Below, one piece after another: positions 55,493-64,000 of a DNA stretch of 64,000 nt. Position 1 is the stretch's first letter. Every line of letters starts with the position of its first letter. Below the pieces are notes generated by a model. That model saw only the letters and a program-made list of their open reading frames with translations. It was not told the DNA's origin and searched no databases. The DNA is from Psychroflexus salis (GTDB lineage: Bacteria > Bacteroidota > Bacteroidia > Flavobacteriales > Flavobacteriaceae), in contig NZ_BMGL01000014.1 of the NCBI RefSeq assembly GCF_014640175.1, positions 1-64,000 on the forward strand. Direction: 5' to 3'. The translations under genes were made by a program, and so were the position numbers.

Positions 55493-58324
55493 CTAATACC
55501 ACTTTCTGGTAAATAGTCTAAACAAGGTTGGAATATCTAAAGTAACGATGAAGCGAATGCGCTCAGCATAATTAGGTTGTCCAACTTCCCAACCCAAGCT
55601 AGAATACGCTGGAAAATACATTTCAAAATAATCTTCAACTAGATTAAGTCGAATTCCAGAGTCGTATAGAAATTCGGCATCTGCACCACGGTTTTTTACA
55701 AAACCCATGTCTCCATAAGCAAAAATCCAATTCCAAATGGTTGTGCTAACATTAGTAGTTGCTATCCATTCATTTGCAAATGCGGGTTGTAGCATCGATT
55801 TAAAACCACCTTCAGCCATGATGAATTGTTGACTAAATAAACCGCTTTCTTCACTTCGACCGTAGTAATTATAATCGAATAAATAGTCGGTTGGTCGGTC
55901 TAAAGCAAAGCTAAAAAAATCTGAATCAGTATCGTTAAACAAAAATAAACCACCATAAAAGCGGAAATTAATTTGTCTATTATTTATAAATAATTTTCTA
56001 AATGTACTTGTGGCAGAAACTTTACTGAATTTTTTAGAAATTTGGTAATCTACATTTGCTGTAAAAAATCGATCTAGGTTTTTATTTTGATATCTGTAAT
56101 TTACATTGTAAATATCGTATTCGGGTTCATTGAAAGTTGTAAGTTCACTTTCGTCTCGGTTTACACTCGAAGTTCTTACTGATAATGATTGTCGTACATT
56201 ACTTCGTAAATTTTTAGGGCGATAAAAGAAACTAGCATAGGCAGAATATGAATTAAAAAATAAATCTACGTCATACGAAAATCGAGAACCACCAATTCCT
56301 GTTCGTATGGAGAAAATTTCATCATCTTTAAACATAAAGGTATAGTCCATAGAAGCTGAACCAACTAGAGCATTACTTACTAAACCATACTTGGGAGAAA
56401 GTGCATAACTAAATTGCTTAGGTAATAAAGACGTATTGTACAGTTTGGGGCCTGCATAAAATCCGTCGTATAAATTATAGCCAAATTCAGGAATAACAAA
56501 TAATTGTTCTTTGCTTGGGTCTTCAATATCTTCCAGTAATCGAAGTTGCAAAGGCTTACTAAATAACTTGCTTACCCGTTGGTAATTATTTCGTTTATTT
56601 AATTCTGGTATTTTGCCATTGTAGTTTATTGCTAAACGTTCAGCTCCTTCATTTTTAAGCCGTATCACGGTGTCTTTTCCAAAACCTTCTACCCAAGTTT
56701 TATGGATTTCTTTGTTGTTTTTAAGTTGCGAAATAGCTACAGGTAATTGATTGGGATACCGATTAACAATCTTTACTTCTAAAGAATCTTTGTTCTTGTT
56801 GCGTTTTACCTGCTGAATTTTAAAATCGATAAATTGATTTGTAGAAGCAAAATCATTAAACCACCAATCAATATCTTTTTTGGTGTTTTTGTTTAAACTG
56901 GATTTAAAATTTTCTAAGGAAGTAAATTTAGATTTATTTGTAACATAAAATTCTTTAATACCTTGATTTACTTCGTTTTTACTTGAGTAATCTTTTAAAT
57001 AATCCATCGCAATTCCTGCTTTGTATGGATTAGCAATTTTTTTATTAAAACGCAATAAAGAATCTTGTGGAGTAACCAAGGTTTGATCGATGTTTTGCCG
57101 AATCATGGTTTGTAGCAGAAAATCGTATTGGTCATTAAAATCTAAACTAGATGCATGAGTCCAGCTAATTCCTTTAATATTACTTAAAGTTCCAAGCAAT
57201 TTGGTGTCTGGATAAAAAATATCTACATACTCCATCATTAATGAATATTGAATCGCATCTAAAATCCACTGATCTTTACGAGAATTTATAAATATAGAAT
57301 ACTTTAAATATTGGTCTGTTAAGGTTTTAAAAAGTTTGATATCAAATTGAAAACCATCGGGAAATGGCCTGATAAAATCGGGCAACTGGTTTAAACCATA
57401 AACCGGAGATAAATCGTAATCTTTTTCTGAAACTAGAATACGTTCATTAGGAAACTTATCAAGCCGAACACTTAAAAAGTTTAAAATACGATCGATTATT
57501 AAAGCTTCAATATTTTCATTTAATTGGTTTTCTTTAATGTTCGAAATGAGAGTTCCAAAGTCGGTTACGGTAGTAGTAAAGCTATTTACTAATTCTAAGT
57601 GTAGGTCTATTTGACTATGGTTTTTACCAGTTAACAAATAGCTTTTTGTGAGTTCGTCTTCTTTTAATAAGGTTTTAGTAAGTGCCGTGTTAACATTGTA
57701 ATTTTTAGGTAAATTTAATTCTAAATGGTAATCAGCGGGTTGCTGTGGTTGGTCAAAAAGCTCTAAATCACTGTAAATCCACCATTCATTTTGGTAAACT
57801 GCTGGCTGTATAAGCCAATATTTCATTCTGAAATTTCCGTTATTAAAACCAAATCCAGTAAATTTATCTAATGGTATAACAACGCTGTAACTGAGTTGAA
57901 GTTCAACTTCTTCACCAGGTTGTAAAGCTTTAGGTAAATCAACTTCAATTAAATCGATTTTATCTTTTGGTCTGCTCCATTTTAAATTTTGCGAGTTATT
58001 CTTTATAAATTCTAAATCAGTCCCACCGCGGTCTTCATCCGATGCAAAATGAAACTTCCTTATGTATTCTTGCGCATAGCGCTTACCCAATGCGCTTCTT
58101 TTGTTAGAAAATGCATTTACCCAATCGTATAACCAAATCGATTTTAAAGTATTTGTAGAAGTATTTTTGAAAATAACTTTCTGCGTAATGCTAAAACTTC
58201 TTAAGTCTTTATTTAAACTAACTTGCGCATCAATTTTTTGCTGAGCACAGAGTCTTTCACAATTCAAAAAAAGAAAAGCAGGGATAAATAAATTAAACAA
58301 AAACTTTGATGGCATTAATTTCAT
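55493..58324 (-). CDS. M1-peptidase-like protein without zinc motif, fused to a C-terminal barrel
   Basis: 943 residues. Signal peptide (1-~28); FLNC at 18-21 is a poor lipobox. Residues ~30-250 resemble the N-terminal beta domain of M1 peptidases (QKIDAQVSLNKDLRSFSITQKVIFKNTS) and ~250-500 the helical catalytic domain. HExxH is absent: the expected place (~330-342) reads LFKTLTDQYLKYSI, followed by QWILDAIQYSLMMEYVDIFYPD. Residues ~620-943 show alternating polar/hydrophobic strands ending in KWY, typical of an outer-membrane barrel. Catalysis as an aminopeptidase is therefore unlikely; a surface scaffold or binding role is inferred. Upstream of it lies the T9SS nuclease gene, 67 nt away. Confidence 0.75.
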   Translation of the reverse strand: MKLMPSKFLFNLFIPAFLFLNCERLCAQQKIDAQVSLNKDLRSFSITQKVIFKNTSTNTLKSIWLYDWVNAFSNKRSALGKRYAQEYIRKFHFASDEDRGGTDLEFIKNNSQNLKWSRPKDKIDLIEVDLPKALQPGEEVELQLSYSVVIPLDKFTGFGFNNGNFRMKYWLIQPAVYQNEWWIYSDLELFDQPQQPADYHLELNLPKNYNVNTALTKTLLKEDELTKSYLLTGKNHSQIDLHLELVNSFTTTVTDFGTLISNIKENQLNENIEALIIDRILNFLSVRLDKFPNERILVSEKDYDLSPVYGLNQLPDFIRPFPDGFQFDIKLFKTLTDQYLKYSIFINSRKDQWILDAIQYSLMMEYVDIFYPDTKLLGTLSNIKGISWTHASSLDFNDQYDFLLQTMIRQNIDQTLVTPQDSLLRFNKKIANPYKAGIAMDYLKDYSSKNEVNQGIKEFYVTNKSKFTSLENFKSSLNKNTKKDIDWWFNDFASTNQFIDFKIQQVKRNKNKDSLEVKIVNRYPNQLPVAISQLKNNKEIHKTWVEGFGKDTVIRLKNEGAERLAINYNGKIPELNKRNNYQRVSKLFSKPLQLRLLEDIEDPSKEQLFVIPEFGYNLYDGFYAGPKLYNTSLLPKQFSYALSPKYGLVSNALVGSASMDYTFMFKDDEIFSIRTGIGGSRFSYDVDLFFNSYSAYASFFYRPKNLRSNVRQSLSVRTSSVNRDESELTTFNEPEYDIYNVNYRYQNKNLDRFFTANVDYQISKKFSKVSATSTFRKLFINNRQINFRFYGGLFLFNDTDSDFFSFALDRPTDYLFDYNYYGRSEESGLFSQQFIMAEGGFKSMLQPAFANEWIATTNVSTTIWNWIFAYGDMGFVKNRGADAEFLYDSGIRLNLVEDYFEMYFPAYSSLGWEVGQPNYAERIRFIVTLDIPTLFRLFTRKWY

Positions 58325-58391
58325 ATTTTGCTGAAATTGGCTAATGTAAGCTTATTGAACTACATAAATTACAATATCAAAAAAAGCTTTT

Positions 58392-59639
58392 TTATTGCTT
58401 TAAGAACTTATAATTTTCTGAAAAATTTTCAAGTTTCACAAAATAAATTCCTGAAGAAAGAAAACTTACATCGATAATTGTTGAATTACTTATCTTTTTA
58501 AAGGAATATACTTTTTGTCCTATTTGATTATAAATGTTTATAGTAGTTGAAGCATCTACTGAAGCATGGAATTTAACATATAATTCTTGCTCTACTATAT
58601 TTCCACTTGGAAAGCTCAGCAAGGTATTTGAAGCATTCCAATTTGAATTGGAAAGACTAGCATTTTGATTGGTAACTTCCATTACAACAGGTAAATGGTC
58701 GCTCATTAAATACAATAAATTTCGGGTAGCTTGGTTAAATTCACCCAGGCAAGAAGTGTCACTTATATTCTTATTGTAACAATTGCCATTGTTTCCGTAA
58801 GCAACATAAGTATTTTCTTTATAGGTAATGTCGTTTTCAGCTTCCATTATATTGTTAGAAACCATGATAAAATCGAAACGATCGTCCATTCCGCCACCCG
58901 CACCAAAATCGTCAAAATTATTGTTCGAAGTTCGTGTGCTCTGTGTGTGAATATTTGCGAAGCTGGGATTGTTATTCCAATCGCCAATAGTATTAATTGG
59001 ATCGCTAAATGAAATTGTAGACTGCCCCATAACCAATTGTAAAAAAGCACTCTCGTTGGCGGTGTATAAGTTAAAATCTCCAGCAAAAATTACGTTTGCA
59101 TCTTCTGGAAGATTAGCTAAATAAGCAGTAAAATCACTTACCATATTCGATCGAATAATTTCATTGGTTGTTCCTTGTGCTGCTTTTAAATGCGCGACAA
59201 AAATATCGAGATATAAAGCTGCGCTCTCAGTATTGTTTAATACTTCAAGTTGATAGTAATTAATGTCTCGTAATTGCGTTTGGATGATATCTGTAAAATT
59301 TAAACTAAATTTACTTTCATCGTAAAACAAATGCTGTTGCAATTCTTGAAAACTAGATGAAGTATTCAGTTCAAAATCGGGCATGGCATAAGTTACTTCG
59401 TTGGTATCGTTTAAAACCTGATTTAAAATTAAATTGGCTCCTGCTTCATTTTGAAGCTCACAAACCATAAAAATATCGGGTTGTACATTATCTAAAATAG
59501 AATTTAATATGGAAGCACGATTACTTGGTGGAGCTTCAGGAAAATTCAATAAATTATAAAACATTAGTGTATAATCTTCTTGAGCAAACCCAATTGAAGA
59601 AAAAAAGATAAGAAAAAGTAAGGGGATTTTTTTTAGCAA
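58392..59639 (-). CDS. Secreted endonuclease/exonuclease/phosphatase-family protein with T9SS sorting domain
   Basis: 415 residues. A signal peptide (MLKKIPLLFLIFFSSIGFAQ) leads to an EEP-fold domain (~20-315): TLMFYNLLNFPEA, PDIFMVCELQNEAGA, FVAHLKAAQGTTNE, VIFAGDFNLYTANES, DDFGAGGGMDDRFDFIMVS and MSDHLPVVMEV, with the expected Asn, Glu, His and Asp positions. The last ~80 residues (SSGIYFVKLENFSENYKFLKQ at the end) are a type A C-terminal domain for Por/type IX secretion. Substrate may be nucleic acid or a phosphoester. 14 nt separate it from the LOG gene. Confidence 0.88.
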   Translation of the reverse strand: MLKKIPLLFLIFFSSIGFAQEDYTLMFYNLLNFPEAPPSNRASILNSILDNVQPDIFMVCELQNEAGANLILNQVLNDTNEVTYAMPDFELNTSSSFQELQQHLFYDESKFSLNFTDIIQTQLRDINYYQLEVLNNTESAALYLDIFVAHLKAAQGTTNEIIRSNMVSDFTAYLANLPEDANVIFAGDFNLYTANESAFLQLVMGQSTISFSDPINTIGDWNNNPSFANIHTQSTRTSNNNFDDFGAGGGMDDRFDFIMVSNNIMEAENDITYKENTYVAYGNNGNCYNKNISDTSCLGEFNQATRNLLYLMSDHLPVVMEVTNQNASLSNSNWNASNTLLSFPSGNIVEQELYVKFHASVDASTTINIYNQIGQKVYSFKKISNSTIIDVSFLSSGIYFVKLENFSENYKFLKQ

Positions 59640-59653
59640 ACCACTTTATTCAT

Positions 59654-60340
59654 TTAAAAGTTCGGACTCAAATCAAATTGATTATAGAATTCATCTAAAA
59701 TAGCTAAAACTTCATCTTCGGTATCTACCAAGTTAATCAAGTTTAAGTCATCTTTGCCAACAGTTTCATAGGTATCTACCATGGTTTGTTTAATCCAATC
59801 TAATAAACCACTCCAGTATTCCTTTCCAACCAAAATAATTGGAAATTTATCTATTTTTTTGGTTTGAATTAAAGTAATGGCTTCAAACAATTCGTCTAGC
59901 GTTCCTAACCCGCCGGGCATCACTACAAAACCTTGTGCATATTTTACAAACATAACTTTACGTACAAAAAAGTAATCGAAATTTAGGTTTTTATCGCGAT
60001 CTATGTATGGATTATCGTGTTGCTCAAAAGGCAGTTCTATATTTAAGCCTACCGAAGTTCCGCCAGCTAAATGAGCTCCTTTATTTCCAGCTTCCATAAT
60101 TCCTGGACCGCCACCGGTTATAACACCATAGCCATGATCCACAATTTTTTGAGCAATACTTACTGCTAACTTGTAATATTTATGATCTGGTTTTAAACGT
60201 GCCGAACCAAAGATAGAAACACAAGGACCAATTTCGCTCATGCGTTCGTAGCCTTGCACAAATTCGCCCATTATTTTAAATAGTGCCCAACTATCGTTGG
60301 TTTTAATTTCGTTCCAATTTTTGTATTTCTTAGTTACCAT
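59654..60340 (-). CDS. LOG-family protein (TIGR00730), nucleotide 5'-monophosphate phosphoribohydrolase-like
   Basis: 228 residues. Both LOG motifs are present: VITGGGPGIMEAGNKGA and VVMPGGLGTLDELFEAITL, which carries the PGGxGTxxE site with the catalytic Glu. LOG proteins release the base from nucleotide monophosphates; in plants they make cytokinins, while in bacteria nucleotide salvage or RNA modification roles have been proposed. The family also contains proteins misannotated as lysine decarboxylase. It is co-directional with uvrA, 40 nt after its stop codon. Confidence 0.9.
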   Translation of the reverse strand: MVTKKYKNWNEIKTNDSWALFKIMGEFVQGYERMSEIGPCVSIFGSARLKPDHKYYKLAVSIAQKIVDHGYGVITGGGPGIMEAGNKGAHLAGGTSVGLNIELPFEQHDNPYIDRDKNLNFDYFFVRKVMFVKYAQGFVVMPGGLGTLDELFEAITLIQTKKIDKFPIILVGKEYWSGLLDWIKQTMVDTYETVGKDDLNLINLVDTEDEVLAILDEFYNQFDLSPNF

Positions 60341-60380
60341 AATTTAATTTTAGTTAGGTTAGACTTCATAAAAAAACAGC

Positions 60381-63203
60381 CTACAAATCTAATTCTTTTT
60401 TTAGAAAAGCAGCGGTGTAGCTTTGCTTGTCTTTACTTACTTTCTCTGGCGTTCCTTTCGCTACTAATTGCCCACCGTTTTTTCCGCCTTCGTAACCAAT
60501 ATCAAAAAGGTAGTCGCCCATTTTAATTACATCCATATTGTGTTCAATAATTAAAACAGAATTGCCTTTGTCTACCAATTTATTCAATACATCCATTAAT
60601 ATGCGGATGTCTTCAAAATGTAGGCCAGTAGTGGGTTCATCTAAAATATAAAAAGTATTTCCAGTATCTCGCTTACTTAATTCGGTTGCTAACTTAATAC
60701 GTTGGGCTTCACCACCAGAAAGAGTTGTGCTTTGTTGCCCTAAACTGATGTAACCCAAGCCAACATCCTGAATGGTCTTCAATTTGCGATATATCTTTGG
60801 AATTTGATCGAAAAAATCAGTGGCTTCATCAATGGTCATTTCCAAAACATCGCTAATGGATTTGCCTTTGTATCGAATCTCCAAAGTTTCTCGGTTGAAG
60901 CGTTTTCCCTGGCAGGTTTCACATTCCACATATACATCGGGTAAAAAGTTCATTTCAATCACTTTTAAACCACCACCGCTACAAGTTTCGCAACGACCAC
61001 CTTTAACATTAAAACTGAAACGCCCCGGTTTATAACCGCGGATTTGTGCTTCGGGTGTCATGGTAAATAACTTTCTAATTTCGTCAAAAACACCCGTATA
61101 AGTTGCTGGATTTGATCGTGGTGTACGACCAATAGGTGTTTGATTGATGTCAATTACTTTGTCTAAATGCTGAAGTCCGGTGATTTTTTTATATGGAAGC
61201 GGTTCTTTTACACCATTAAAATAATAGGCATTCATAATAGGGTAGAGCGTTTCGTTAATTAAAGTAGACTTTCCACTTCCTGAAACACCAGTTACCACAA
61301 TCATTTTTCCGAGGGGAATTTTAATGGAAACATCTTTTAAGTTATTTCCAGTTGCCCCTTGTAAATGCAAATGTTTGCCATTTCCTTTTCTGCGTTTTTT
61401 TGGAACTTCAATATTTTTGGCTCCACTTAAATAATCAGCGGTAAGTGTTTTGCTAGCTAAAATTTGTTTTGGTGTTCCTTGGCTAATAATTTCGCCACCG
61501 TTTTTGCCTGCAAACGGCCCAATGTCTATTACATGGTCGGCTCGCTCAATCATATCTTTATCATGTTCTACCACAATAATAGAATTACCCACATCGCGCA
61601 AAGAAACTAACGAATTGATTAATTTTTCGTTATCGCGTTGATGCAAGCCAATACTAGGTTCATCTAAAATGTACAATACACCTACCAATTGAGAACCGAT
61701 TTGCGTAGCTAAGCGAATGCGCTGCGCTTCTCCACCAGAAAGTGTTTTAGAACCGCGATTTAAGCTGAGGTAGGTTAAACCCACATCGACTAAAAATTGC
61801 AAACGTGTTTGAATTTCTTTTATAATTTCTTCGGCTATTTTCCACTCGTTTTTGCTGAAGGCTTTGTTTAAATTGGTAAAGAAATCTTGCAGTTCCAACA
61901 CATCCATATCCACTAACTCAGCTATATTTTTTTGGGCTATTTTGTAATTGAGCGATTCTTTTTTTAAACGACTCCCTTCACAAGTAGGACAAGGCTTTTT
62001 ATCCATGTATTTTTTAGCCCAACGTTTTAGTGAAGTAGAACTTTCTCTTTGGTTGAAGGTATTTTCAATAAATGTAGCTACGCCTTCAAAATCGTAAGAA
62101 ATACTTCTGTTTACTTTTGCTTTTTCGCCATAGACTTTAAATGAAGCTTTGCCGCCATATAAAATTACATCCAATGCTTCTTTAGGTATGTCTTTTATGG
62201 CATCTTTTAAATTGAATTTATAATGCAAAGCAATGCTCTCTAGCTGCTTAAACACCCAATTTTTCTTTGGTTTTCCGTGTGGCTCAATTCCACCTTCTTT
62301 AATGGATATTTCTCGATTAGGAATTACTTTATCAGTGTTAATTTCAAAAACTTCACCTATGCCATTGCAACTGGGGCATGCACCTTTTGGAGAGTTGAAT
62401 GAAAAATTATTGGGTTCGGGAACAGGATATGAAATGCCGCTAGTTGGGCACATTAAATTTCGGCTAAAGTAGCGCGCTTCAGTTTTGCCTTCTTCCAAAA
62501 CCATAATAATATCATTGCCTTGCTTCATTCCATTTTTAATACTGGTGGCAAGGCGTTGGTCTATTTTATCGTTTATTTTAAGACGGTCTATAACCACTTC
62601 AATATCATGAATTTTGTAGCGGTCGAGCTTCATTCCTTTTTCAATATCGCGTACTTCGCCATCTACTCGAACTTTTAAAAAACCTTGTTTTGCAATTTGC
62701 TCGAATAACTCCCGATAATGTCCTTTTCGCGAACGAATAACAGGAGCTAAGACATTGATTTTTTGGTCTTGATAAATTTCTTTTATTTTTTGAAGGATTT
62801 GCTCATCTGAGTAGCTCACCATTTTTTCTCCAGTTTTAAAACTGTAAGCTGTGCCAACTCGTGCATACAATAAACGAAGAAAGTCGTAAATCTCGGTAAT
62901 GGTACCCACGGTACTTCGTGGACTTTTTGATGTGGTTTTTTGTTCGATGGCAATTACTGGCGAAAGTCCTTCAATTTTATCTACGTCTGGACGTTCTAAA
63001 CCACCAAGAAACTGCCTTGCATAGGCTGAAAAAGTTTCAATATATCGGCGTTGTCCTTCCGCATAAATGGTATCAAAAGCTAAAGAAGATTTTCCAGAAC
63101 CCGATAAACCGGTAATAACTACTAGTTTATTTCGGGGAATGTCCACATCAATATTCTTTAAATTATGTGCTCTTGCACCATAAACTTCAATTTTATCTTC
63201 CAT
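60381..63203 (-). CDS. uvrA: Excinuclease ABC subunit A
   Basis: 940 residues. Two ABC ATPase modules: first Walker [10 protein letters not shown], signature [12 protein letters not shown] and [15 protein letters not shown]; second [32 protein letters not shown] and [14 protein letters not shown]. Zinc-binding sites [12 protein letters not shown] region, [14 protein letters not shown] and [29 protein letters not shown] are intact. UvrA scans DNA for bulky damage and loads UvrB. The ATG at 63203 is chosen over an in-frame TTG at 63209. A -7 box 18 nt upstream predicts a leader of ~11 nt. Confidence 0.97.
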   Translation of the reverse strand: MEDKIEVYGARAHNLKNIDVDIPRNKLVVITGLSGSGKSSLAFDTIYAEGQRRYIETFSAYARQFLGGLERPDVDKIEGLSPVIAIEQKTTSKSPRSTVGTITEIYDFLRLLYARVGTAYSFKTGEKMVSYSDEQILQKIKEIYQDQKINVLAPVIRSRKGHYRELFEQIAKQGFLKVRVDGEVRDIEKGMKLDRYKIHDIEVVIDRLKINDKIDQRLATSIKNGMKQGNDIIMVLEEGKTEARYFSRNLMCPTSGISYPVPEPNNFSFNSPKGACPSCNGIGEVFEINTDKVIPNREISIKEGGIEPHGKPKKNWVFKQLESIALHYKFNLKDAIKDIPKEALDVILYGGKASFKVYGEKAKVNRSISYDFEGVATFIENTFNQRESSTSLKRWAKKYMDKKPCPTCEGSRLKKESLNYKIAQKNIAELVDMDVLELQDFFTNLNKAFSKNEWKIAEEIIKEIQTRLQFLVDVGLTYLSLNRGSKTLSGGEAQRIRLATQIGSQLVGVLYILDEPSIGLHQRDNEKLINSLVSLRDVGNSIIVVEHDKDMIERADHVIDIGPFAGKNGGEIISQGTPKQILASKTLTADYLSGAKNIEVPKKRRKGNGKHLHLQGATGNNLKDVSIKIPLGKMIVVTGVSGSGKSTLINETLYPIMNAYYFNGVKEPLPYKKITGLQHLDKVIDINQTPIGRTPRSNPATYTGVFDEIRKLFTMTPEAQIRGYKPGRFSFNVKGGRCETCSGGGLKVIEMNFLPDVYVECETCQGKRFNRETLEIRYKGKSISDVLEMTIDEATDFFDQIPKIYRKLKTIQDVGLGYISLGQQSTTLSGGEAQRIKLATELSKRDTGNTFYILDEPTTGLHFEDIRILMDVLNKLVDKGNSVLIIEHNMDVIKMGDYLFDIGYEGGKNGGQLVAKGTPEKVSKDKQSYTAAFLKKELDL

Positions 63204-63220
63204 AGCCAAATTTCAACTTG

Positions 63221-63228
63221 CAAAATTA
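63221..63228 (-). promoter_or_regulatory. -7 promoter element for uvrA
   Basis: On the minus strand this reads TAATTTTG followed by CAAG, a perfect TAnnTTTG. I saw no LexA-like palindrome here. Confidence 0.55.
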
Positions 63229-63389
63229 GTCAATTTTTATGGCTAAAGATTCGCTTGTGGCTTTCAAATGCGATGACTTAAAGATAATTATGAAAAGTTT
63301 AGGTCTTGCTGAAGCAAAATCTTTATTTGGTATAGCGTTCATTTAAAAATTCGTAGAGACTTTTTGCTGAAATTCTTTCATAATGTATG

Positions 63390-63397
63390 TATATTTG
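63390..63397 (+). promoter_or_regulatory. -7 promoter element for the GatB/YqeY gene
   Basis: TATATTTG followed by CGC, a perfect TAnnTTTG, 20 nt before the start codon at 63417. A TTG at 63364-63366 is slightly too far for a standard -33 box. Confidence 0.6.
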
Positions 63398-63416
63398 CGC
63401 TCTCAAATGAAATATC

Positions 63417-63866
63417 ATGGCTTTAGAAAAAGAAGTAATGCAGAAGATGAAGGAAGCAATGAAAGCAAAAGACACCCTTGCTTTAGCTTCTTTGCGTTCG
63501 ATTAAAAGTGAAATTTTAAAAGCAAAAACAGCTACTGGTGGTGGTGAAGAAATGACTGAAGCTGAAGAGTTGAAGTTAGTTCAAAAATTGGTAAAACAAC
63601 GCAAAGATAGCGCTGCGGTTTACCAAGAGCAAAATCGACCAGACTTGGCTGAGCCTGAGTTAGCTGAAGCCAAAATTATTGAACAATTTTTACCGGAGCA
63701 ATTGAGTGAAGCAGAGATTGCAGCTGAAGTGCAAAAAATAATTGCTTCAACGGGTGCAGAAAGTATGAAAGATATGGGTAAAGTAATGGGCATTGCTTCT
63801 AAAAACTTAGCAGGCAAAGCCGATGGTAAAACCATTTCGAATTTAGTGAAGAAACATTTGAGCTAA
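63417..63866 (+). CDS. GatB/YqeY domain protein
   Basis: 149 residues covering the YqeY family: MALEKEVMQKMKEAMKAKDTLALASLRSIKSEILKAK, LVQKLVKQRKDSAAVYQEQNRPDLAEPELAEAKIIEQFLPEQLSEAEI and GKVMGIASKNLAGKADGKTISNLVKKHL. It resembles the tRNA-binding tail domain of GatB but stands alone. A role in tRNA-dependent amidation or quality control has been suggested; the function is not settled. It is monocistronic, followed by ~85 nt and a tRNA-Arg gene. Confidence 0.9.
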   Translation: MALEKEVMQKMKEAMKAKDTLALASLRSIKSEILKAKTATGGGEEMTEAEELKLVQKLVKQRKDSAAVYQEQNRPDLAEPELAEAKIIEQFLPEQLSEAEIAAEVQKIIASTGAESMKDMGKVMGIASKNLAGKADGKTISNLVKKHLS

Positions 63867-63951
63867 GGAAAAGTTATAATTTAGTGAGTAGTTTATTGCT
63901 GGGTGTTGTTAGTGGATTTTTTACAGCTCAGCGAATTTTAAAATAAAATTA

Positions 63952-64000
63952 GGCCGCGTAGTTCAACTGAATAGAATATCAGATTTCGGCTCTGAGGGTT
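63952..64000 (+). tRNA. tRNA-Arg (anticodon TCG), 5' part
   Basis: Begins GGCCGCG-TA-GTTC with D-arm partner GAAT, anticodon stem TCAGA/TCTGA with loop TTTCGGC, so the anticodon is TCG. The T arm and 3' acceptor lie beyond the window end. Confidence 0.85.

Noticed and set aside
63884-63946. 20-codon GTG reading frame (hydrophobic, basic C-terminus) between the YqeY-type gene and tRNA-Arg
   Set aside because: Too short, no promoter or conservation evidence, and likely by chance in AT-rich sequence.

Overview
The window is an AT-rich chromosomal segment of a bacterium of the phylum Bacteroidetes (Bacteroidota), class Flavobacteriia, most probably family Flavobacteriaceae. Five observations point there. 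The gene order rpmB-rpmG-DUF4295-ftsY and the order tyrosine recombinase-tRNA(Thr,Tyr,Gly,Thr)-tuf-tRNA(Trp)-secE-nusG-rplKAJL-rpoBC are typical of the group. Promoters repeatedly match the Bacteroidetes -7 element TAnnTTTG. Purine-rich Shine-Dalgarno sequences are not evident. There is a type IX secretion C-terminal domain, and several Bacteroidetes-type families occur (DUF5686, DUF3810, FISUMP lipoprotein, DUF3467). No genus can be assigned from sequence reading alone.

Layout. 1-91: 3' end of a 5S rRNA gene and its terminator, so the window begins at the end of an rRNA operon. 133-6564: a BLUF blue-light sensor, a DEDDh exonuclease, an FAH-family enzyme, cinA, the ribosomal cluster rpmB-rpmG-DUF4295, ftsY and two thioredoxin-fold genes. 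6668-11635: rlmN (GTG start, probably leaderless), a FISUMP lipoprotein and mutS (TTG start). 11632-15779 (minus): nucleoside transporter with a fused N-terminal domain, bifunctional-nuclease-like protein and etfBA. 15923-22388: pdhB, an outer-membrane DUF5686 protein, and soluble and membrane pyrophosphatases. 22514-36709: tyrosine recombinase, tRNAs, tuf and the classical secE-nusG-rplKAJL-rpoBC block. 36717-38964: DUF3467, grpE, dnaJ. 39146-47755 (minus): secreted amidohydrolases, an amidase broken by one in-frame stop, DUF3810, and a RES-Xre toxin-antitoxin pair. 48000-54745 (plus): M23 peptidase-like protein, two guanidino-hydrolases, an ABC exporter, mnmA, and a nitronate-monooxygenase-like enzyme. 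54837-63203 (minus): a MazEF-like pair, a protease-like fold plus beta-barrel protein lacking the zinc motif, a T9SS-exported nuclease/phosphatase, a LOG protein and uvrA. 63417-64000: a GatB/YqeY protein and a partial tRNA-Arg.

The content is mainly information processing (translation, transcription, chaperones, mismatch and excision repair) and central metabolism (E1-beta, ETF, pyrophosphatases). The accessory content is light: two toxin-antitoxin pairs, one probable pseudogene and a few repeats. I see no phage, transposon, CRISPR array or large unknown cluster, and no intergenic stretch reaches about 300 bp. I did not find a clearly new multi-gene system. The observations most worth checking are small-scale: a promoter inside a terminator, an attenuator-like region before rpoB, an Asn at the classic rifampicin-resistance histidine of RpoB, a probable leaderless GTG gene, a single-stop amidase, and candidate operators upstream of grpE-dnaJ and both toxin-antitoxin pairs.
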